A stretch of 64,000 bases of DNA from an uncultured Clostridium sp. (GTDB lineage: Bacteria > Bacillota > Clostridia > Christensenellales > CAG-138), in contig UQNF01000002.1 of assembly GCA_900542285.1 (NCBI GenBank), positions 23,090 to 87,089 of the forward strand. Direction: 5' to 3'. The notes beneath the pieces are model-generated. The model did no database searches, was not told the DNA's origin, and worked only from the letters and a program-made list of their open reading frames with translations. Of the stretch, positions 60,250 through 64,000 are shown in pieces. The position numbers and the translations under genes were made by a program. Within the stretch, counting starts at the first letter, position 1. The number at the start of each line of letters is the position of its first letter.

Positions 60250-60851
60250 GTTCGCTCAAGCCGTTTAACGACCCTTGCAGGGTTACCGGCGACTATCGTA
60301 TAGGGCGGAACATCGTTGACGACGACCGCATGGCTTGCGACTATCGAGCCTTCGCCTATGGTCACGCCCTTCAGCACAGCGGCATATTCGCCTATCCAGA
60401 CATTGTCCTCAATGACTATGGGCTTGGATTCCGAGTATTCCCATCTCCATGCCGGGGTGTGGAAGCCCTCCATGCACATCTTCCTTCTGATTTCGGGCGA
60501 TGTCGGGTGGTTGTTGTTGTCGTAAATATGCACATGGTTTGAGATGATAACGCAGCTCCCGATCTTTATGCTCTCAACGCTTCCGATGATTGAATGCCTG
60601 AACACACAGGTATTGTGTCCGATCTCGATAGTTCCTTCGCACATGGATTGCAGCTTTCCGTGCAGCTCACAGCCGTTTCCGATCCTGATAAGTCCGGGCT
60701 TATCGGCGGAGCAGTCGGATTCCGCAGCCAGGAAAATTTCTCCGTCTATTTCGGCATACTTTTTGAAAAGCCTCCGCTTCATGAAGGTCTTTATCAGTAT
60801 TGTCGGGCGAATGCGCGAGCTCCGCAGCTTGTTGTATAGTTTGGTCAGCAT
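60246..60851 (-). CDS. Hexapeptide-repeat acyltransferase
   Basis: 201 residues with left-handed beta-helix repeats: GTIEIGHNTCVFRHSIIGSV, ESIKIGSCVIISNHVHIYDN, NHPTSPEIRR, PIVIEDNVWIGEYAAVLKGV and TIGEGSIVASHAVVVNDVPP. The sequence ends in YTIVAGNPARVVKRL, the classic end of LbH O-acetyltransferases (NodL/maltose-type). It probably acetylates a sugar of the repeat unit. Its ATG shares bases with the stop of the upstream GT2 gene (TAATG). Confidence 0.93.
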   Translation of the reverse strand: MLTKLYNKLRSSRIRPTILIKTFMKRRLFKKYAEIDGEIFLAAESDCSADKPGLIRIGNGCELHGKLQSMCEGTIEIGHNTCVFRHSIIGSVESIKIGSCVIISNHVHIYDNNNHPTSPEIRRKMCMEGFHTPAWRWEYSESKPIVIEDNVWIGEYAAVLKGVTIGEGSIVASHAVVVNDVPPYTIVAGNPARVVKRLERT

Positions 60852-61669
60852 TATTGCTCCTTGAATGCATATTCAGAATAGGGAATCAGCTTCTTCACTC
60901 CGTCGAGCCCGGCAAGCATGAGCCTTATGCGCTTTCCGCAGCCGATCTTTGTCGGCCTTTTGCAGCGAACGGCAAAATAGAGAGCCATAAGATGCCTGAG
61001 CCTCGGGAACAGGCAGCCCATCAGTGCGCCCTTATCGTAAAAATACTTTTCATCACAGCCGGAAAACCACGAGGATGAATCGTTGCGTCTTATTCCAAGC
61101 ACGTATTCGCAGGAATAGACGCGAAGTCCCTTGTCAAAACAGGCCTTGATAAACAGACTGTCCTCTCCGCTTCCGTAGATGCAGCCGCCGCCGAAGCAGG
61201 TGTTGAACGTTATCCCGCTCTTCACTATCGCGCTTCGCCTTGCCGCAAGCACCGGAGCGCCGTAGCGCATGGAGTTCCAAAGCCTGAGCCGCCGGTTCTT
61301 AAGATGCCGCCTTTCGTAGATCTCGCCGTTTTTCATAAGGTCTATGCCGAATATTATGGCGTCCGCCTTGGGATTTTCATCGAATGCAGAGAGAATGTTC
61401 TTCTCAAGCTCATCATAGTACCGCAGGTCATCGTCGGCAAACAAAATGAATTCGCTGTCGGAGTCCAACAGAGCGATATTACGGTTCACACCCACGCCCC
61501 TGGTATCGGTTGATATCATCACGACCTTCCCGGCGTCGGTGTTTTCGCAGTCATAACCGAAATGATCGGTCTGGTTCGCGATAACGGCAGAGCAAGCTAA
61601 ATTCATTTTGTTTACCAACGACAGATCCGTCTGATCCATCGCTGCAACGAGTACCTGAAGCTTTTCCAT
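60851..61669 (-). CDS. Glycosyltransferase family 2
   Basis: 272 residues of the GT-A type. Donor-binding residues lie in SDSEFILFADDDLRYYDELE (DxD as DDD), and NRNIALLDSDS precedes them. FNTCFGGGCIYGSGEDSLFI holds the acidic catalytic region (GEDSLF). It is related to family 2 enzymes with the ED pattern. It is the first gene of the minus-strand polysaccharide operon within the window. No good ribosome site is seen in the 20 bases before the ATG. The priming glycosyltransferase is not in the window. Confidence 0.82.
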   Translation of the reverse strand: MEKLQVLVAAMDQTDLSLVNKMNLACSAVIANQTDHFGYDCENTDAGKVVMISTDTRGVGVNRNIALLDSDSEFILFADDDLRYYDELEKNILSAFDENPKADAIIFGIDLMKNGEIYERRHLKNRRLRLWNSMRYGAPVLAARRSAIVKSGITFNTCFGGGCIYGSGEDSLFIKACFDKGLRVYSCEYVLGIRRNDSSSWFSGCDEKYFYDKGALMGCLFPRLRHLMALYFAVRCKRPTKIGCGKRIRLMLAGLDGVKKLIPYSEYAFKEQ

Positions 61670-61679
61670 ATGTTTCGGG

Positions 61680-61710
61680 GAAGTCTGCCGCCGTGAAGGC
61701 GGCAGACTTC
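61680..61710. other. Perfect 13-bp hairpin between the surface-protein gene and the polysaccharide operon
   Basis: GAAGTCTGCCGCC (61680-61692) pairs with GGCGGCAGACTTC (61698-61710) around a five-base loop. On the minus strand there is no T-run after it (CCCGAAAC), so termination would be weak. On the plus strand it is followed by GGTTCGGTTTT. It may stabilise or partially terminate the surface-protein transcript. Confidence 0.7.
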
Positions 61711-61719
61711 GGTTCGGTT

Positions 61720-64000
61720 TTAGTCAATTATCATCCTGCCGTCGTCGGCAAAACGATACATTCCTTCGGGAAGAAGGCCGTTGGTAACGGTCACCCAATA
61801 GCTCCTGCCATGGACGACCTCGCCGTTGGACGTCCTTACATAGTAGTAGCTTCCGTCCAGCTCGATAAGGCCTGCCGGGGTCAGCACGCCGTCAACATAG
61901 TAGTAAAGGCTGCCGAACTCCTCAACAATGCCGTCCTTAACCTCGGGCTCGGGCTGATCGGGATCGATAACGGGAGGATCTATCATCTTGCCGTCGTTGT
62001 CGAACTCGTACATGCCTGCGGGGAGTAGGCCGTTGGTAACGGTCACCCAATAGCTCCTGCCGTGGATGACCTCGCCGTTGGAGGTCCTTACATAGTAGTA
62101 ATCATCTCCAAGCTTGATAAGGCCTGCCGGGGTCAGCACGTTGTTGACATAGTAGTAAAGGCTTCCGTTCTCTTCGACGATGCCGTTCTTTATGAACATC
62201 ACGCCGTTATCGTCAAAGTAATAGTAGCCGGGCGCTATGGGCGTGCCGTCCTCAAAGGTGAGACCGTTGGTTCTGGTGACCCAGTAGCGGCAGTCCGTTA
62301 CGAGCTCGCCGCTGACGGAACGAGCGTAGTAGAGCCTGCCGTCCACCCTGACAAGTCCGTGACGGATGATAACGCCGTCGATGCAGTAGAACAGCTTGCC
62401 GTTGAGCTCACAGATACCGTTGAGATTGAAATCATCGTGAACGATAACGCCGTTCTCATCGAAGATGTACTTGTCGCCTGCGAAGAGCATGTCGTTATTA
62501 TTTTCCACAAGGCACTCGTTGACGAGCTCGCCGTTTTCACCGGTATAGGGTTTGAACGCCTTGCTATCCTCGCCGAAGTAATAGTAGCAAACATCGATAA
62601 CACTGCCGTTGTCATCGGTGACCTCAATGCGGACAAGGCCGGGGTATTCAACTATCTCGCCGTTTTCAAACAGATACAGATCGCCATCAAGCTCATTTAT
62701 GCCTTCAAACGGATCTGCCGTTGCGTACACGCTCAGGTTCTCGGCAGGCATGGTATCGGGAACGGTCCAGCCGGAGAAGGTGAAGTAGGTCGGGCCGACT
62801 TCGGGCGCATATGCGGGCGCGATGACTGCTGCGCCGTATGCATAGCTCTCGGTGGTGTAGATCTCGCCGTTCACATAGTAGGTGATGGTGTATTCCCTGA
62901 TAACCTCCGTATAGGTCGCCGTATAGGTAGCGTCAGCATCAGCGGTGCCGATTGCCGGTGTCCAGCCTGCGAAGGTATAGTAGTACTGCGCATCCGCCTC
63001 CCTTGTGGGGGTATCGCCAACATATTCGGGGGTATAGCCGTATGCTGCGGTGGTGGTATAGAGCAGGCTTCCATCGTAGTTTACAAAATTGATGGTGTAA
63101 ACGGGAGCTGCGATGACGGTCACGGAGCCGTTTACTGCGGAGTCATCAAGATAGACGGGTGTATTCAGGCCAATGGGGGCATAGCACGCATGCTCTACGA
63201 GGTTAAAGCTTAGGGGGATAACCTCTCCGACCGCCGCTTCATCGGTAACTACCATATCGAAGTAAAACAATACACCGGATTCGGTGAGTCCGCCGCTGGG
63301 GCACATGATGCCGAAGCTGATAACGCCGTCGCTGATTGCGTCTGCGGAGAAGAACATACCGTTCTTGATTATCGGGCCGTTTACGAAGCTGCCGGGAACG
63401 AGCGAGAGCTTAGTGGGGTCGTAGCTCAGCCTTGCGTTCATTGTATGGGCTTCATAGTGGTCACTGTCGATACGAACTGCGATCCTGACGGTACCCCTCG
63501 GATACATCTCAACGACGCTTGCGCTGAAGGTAAGGGACCACAGCTCATCTGCCGCATCGAATTCAAGGTCGCTCGCAGGCATTGTTGAGGGGACACCCTC
63601 CCAGCCGGAGAAGTCATGCGCAGCGGCAGGGGTGTAATCGGGCAGGATTATGCTTTCGCCGTATGCGTAGGTATCCACATGATAGATTGCGCCGTTGACC
63701 TTGTAGGTGATGGTGTATCTGTTGATGCTGTACTGAGCGGTGACGACAAGATCACCGGTAATGCTGGTGAAATCGACATCCCAGCCGGTGAAGGTATAGC
63801 CGGTGCGTTCGGGGTCATTGGGGGCGGATGCCGCCTGACCGTAGCTTACCTGCTGCTCATCCAACACGCTGCCGTCCCAATCCTTGAAGGTTACGGTATA
63901 GGTGTTGATATCATACTGAGCGGTGACGACGAGATCACAGGTAATGCTGGTGAAATCGACATCCCAGCCGGTGAAGGTATAGCCGGTGCGTTCGGGGTCA
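61720..64000 (-). CDS. Large surface protein: InlB-type repeats, cohesin-like domain, C-terminal tandem repeats (partial)
   Basis: The frame is open to the window edge, so the N-terminus is missing; 759 residues are visible. At the N-terminal side two 61-residue InlB/Flg_new-type repeats (GYTFTGWDVDFTSITGDLVV) lie in nearly identical DNA. A cohesin-like domain follows (GTVRIAVRIDSDHYEAHTMN, then RLSYDPTKLSLVPGSFVNG), then more such repeats (YTINFVNYDGSLLYTTTAAY). The C-terminal 300 residues are a different tandem repeat, Tyr-rich (GSLYYYVNNVLTPAGLIKLG, then YYYVRTSNGEVIHGRSYWVT), like cell-wall-binding repeats. It probably binds the cell surface or polysaccharide. It stops 51 bases before the polysaccharide operon. 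Confidence 0.85.
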   Translation of the reverse strand, partial: DPERTGYTFTGWDVDFTSITCDLVVTAQYDINTYTVTFKDWDGSVLDEQQVSYGQAASAPNDPERTGYTFTGWDVDFTSITGDLVVTAQYSINRYTITYKVNGAIYHVDTYAYGESIILPDYTPAAAHDFSGWEGVPSTMPASDLEFDAADELWSLTFSASVVEMYPRGTVRIAVRIDSDHYEAHTMNARLSYDPTKLSLVPGSFVNGPIIKNGMFFSADAISDGVISFGIMCPSGGLTESGVLFYFDMVVTDEAAVGEVIPLSFNLVEHACYAPIGLNTPVYLDDSAVNGSVTVIAAPVYTINFVNYDGSLLYTTTAAYGYTPEYVGDTPTREADAQYYYTFAGWTPAIGTADADATYTATYTEVIREYTITYYVNGEIYTTESYAYGAAVIAPAYAPEVGPTYFTFSGWTVPDTMPAENLSVYATADPFEGINELDGDLYLFENGEIVEYPGLVRIEVTDDNGSVIDVCYYYFGEDSKAFKPYTGENGELVNECLVENNNDMLFAGDKYIFDENGVIVHDDFNLNGICELNGKLFYCIDGVIIRHGLVRVDGRLYYARSVSGELVTDCRYWVTRTNGLTFEDGTPIAPGYYYFDDNGVMFIKNGIVEENGSLYYYVNNVLTPAGLIKLGDDYYYVRTSNGEVIHGRSYWVTVTNGLLPAGMYEFDNDGKMIDPPVIDPDQPEPEVKDGIVEEFGSLYYYVDGVLTPAGLIELDGSYYYVRTSNGEVVHGRSYWVTVTNGLLPEGMYRFADDGRMIID

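Overview
The window (about 50-55% GC) looks like a chromosomal segment of an anaerobic, fermentative Gram-positive bacterium, most likely a higher-GC member of the Clostridia (Bacillota). The grounds are a T-box leader ahead of metG, AGGAGG-type ribosome binding sites, the dnaG-rpoD pair, a CpsB/C/D tyrosine phosphoregulatory set, and an electron-bifurcating [FeFe]-hydrogenase next to NfnAB. Genus and species cannot be told from the sequence alone. No rRNA, tRNA or CRISPR array was found.

Layout. 1-1.4 kb: 3' end of a Y-family DNA polymerase gene, then a carbohydrate-binding-type lipoprotein. 1.4-6.4 kb (minus strand): a BREX type 1 phage-defence locus that has lost its core. An XRE regulator, brxA and pglZ are intact. 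One deletion joins the first ~25 codons of brxB to the last third of pglX, so brxC is gone, and a 5-bp tandem duplication frameshifts the pglX remnant. Transposase-like and recombinase-like relics flank it. 7-12.2 kb: a Fic protein divergent from sbcDC. 12.2-12.7 kb: a degenerate, tandemly duplicated stretch. 12.7-17.8 kb: a GNAT acetyltransferase, then a DUF523 protein, an OmpR-type two-component system and an HtrA protease. 18.4-24.9 kb: nfnAB-hydCBA, an energy-metabolism operon with strongly biased codon use. 25-29.9 kb: one gene for a 1606-residue exonuclease-RecQ-UvrD fusion.

30.8-38.3 kb (minus strand): a compact short-tailed-phage structural module (scaffold-like, N4-gp56 major capsid protein, coiled-coil protein, NlpC/P60 endolysin, tail adaptor, tail protein, two small ORFs). 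It has its own sigma-A promoter and an attenuator-like leader. No portal, terminase, integrase or replication gene lies on either side, and an oppositely oriented EamA transporter sits inside it. Upstream are 1.1 kb of non-coding DNA with a 71-72-bp tandem repeat and an iteron-like array of nine TTTGTC boxes at 22-25-bp spacing.

39-44 kb: a DHHW / DUF4358 / SGNH surface-polysaccharide modification operon, a DUF4430 lipoprotein and a DUF421-DUF4363 pair. 44-50 kb: dnaG, rpoD, T-box-metG and an HD hydrolase. 50-61.7 kb: a Wzx/Wzy-type exopolysaccharide locus (cpsC, cpsD, cpsB, polymerase, flippase, two glycosyltransferases, acyltransferase), interrupted by a phage-fibre-like metallophosphoesterase and an unknown gene. 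61.7 kb to the end: a large repeat-rich surface protein with a cohesin-like domain and InlB-type repeats, running off the window.

The most noteworthy items are the capsid module without packaging genes and its leader, the collapsed BREX locus, the exonuclease-RecQ-UvrD fusion, the iteron-like array, the promoter/leader cassette shared by two distant loci, and the orphan phage-type metallophosphoesterase inside the exopolysaccharide locus.
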